The translations under genes were made by a program, and so were the position numbers. Below are positions 5,454 to 5,520 of a stretch of 5,520 nucleotides of DNA, one piece after another; within the stretch, counting starts at the first letter, position 1; each line of letters opens with the position of its first letter. Below the pieces are notes generated by a model. It did no database searches. It was not told the DNA's origin and was given only the letters and a program-made list of their open reading frames with translations. Source of the DNA: Deltaproteobacteria bacterium (lineage in GTDB: Bacteria > Desulfobacterota > Desulfobacteria > Desulfobacterales > SURF-15); the NCBI GenBank assembly GCA_024644775.1, contig JAHEHB010000373.1, positions 1 through 5,520 on the forward strand, written 5' to 3'.

Positions 5454-5519
5454 TTAATCCAGCGCTTCGCTCTTGGAAGTCTCTATTTCCAGCTTTTGGG
5501 CAATTAGAGAAAACGGTAT
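5454..5519 (-). CDS. Possible C-terminal tail of an upstream minus-strand gene (tentative)
   Basis: From the right edge, one minus-strand frame reads IPFSLIAQKLEIETSKSEALD and stops at TAA 5456-5454. The composition is protein-like and the stop falls just before a strong hairpin, as gene ends often do. Twenty-one residues are too few to name a family. A second minus-strand frame stays open longer, to 5305, but runs through the repeats. If real, this gene lies upstream of the ATP-grasp operon in the same direction. Confidence 0.25.
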   Translation of the reverse strand: MPFSLIAQKLEIETSKSEALD

Positions 5520-5520
5520 T

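Noticed and set aside
5305..5520. 72-codon open minus-strand frame entering from the right edge
   Set aside because: It runs through the inverted heptamer array and shows no recognisable domain; openness is likely a by-product of the repeats.

Overview
The window looks like chromosomal DNA of a selenocysteine-using anaerobic bacterium, most likely a deltaproteobacterium-type sulfate reducer (Desulfobacterota). This assignment is an inference. It rests on an in-frame UGA in a UGSC-type selenoprotein, a glutaredoxin of the CSHC type, and gene-free stretches filled with short-period repeats in inverted arrangement. No rRNA, tRNA, CRISPR array or transposase gene was seen.

Layout. Positions 1-491 hold no convincing complete gene: a doubtful coding remnant at the left edge, a 9-bp hairpin, heptamer repeats in inverted arrangement, and a ~130-bp dispersed repeat (copy 1). 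A plus-strand block follows. The first gene (492-1022) is a UGSC-family selenoprotein whose UGA at 774-776 is read here as selenocysteine, with a bacterial SECIS-like hairpin just downstream. Next is a glutaredoxin-like gene (1191-1503) broken by a frameshift between its CxxC half and its C-terminal half, overlapped by ATGA with a 12-helix MFS transporter (1500-2705). The convergent gap 2706-3074 carries octamer repeats in inverted arrangement and copy 2 of the dispersed repeat. On the minus strand, a circularly permuted ATP-grasp protein (5227-3851) is overlapped by ATGA with a class I SAM-dependent methyltransferase (3854-3075). Upstream of that operon, 5228-5453 is a dense set of palindromes, and a possible C-terminus of another minus-strand gene enters at the right edge.

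How the genes may work together. The plus-strand block suggests a thiol/selenol redox function (selenoprotein plus glutaredoxin) linked to a membrane transporter of unknown substrate. The minus-strand pair looks like a two-enzyme module in which an ATP-dependent carboxylate-amine/thiol ligase and a methyltransferase act on the same unknown small molecule or peptide. The selenoprotein is the most notable item: standard gene calling would split it into two unrelated short proteins.

The two intergenic regions flanking the plus-strand block have parallel architecture: a shared TGATC(G)AAAAAGAAACTT word, then an inverted array of 7- or 8-bp tandem units, then a copy of the dispersed repeat. This hints that the block sits between homologous repeats that could recombine.
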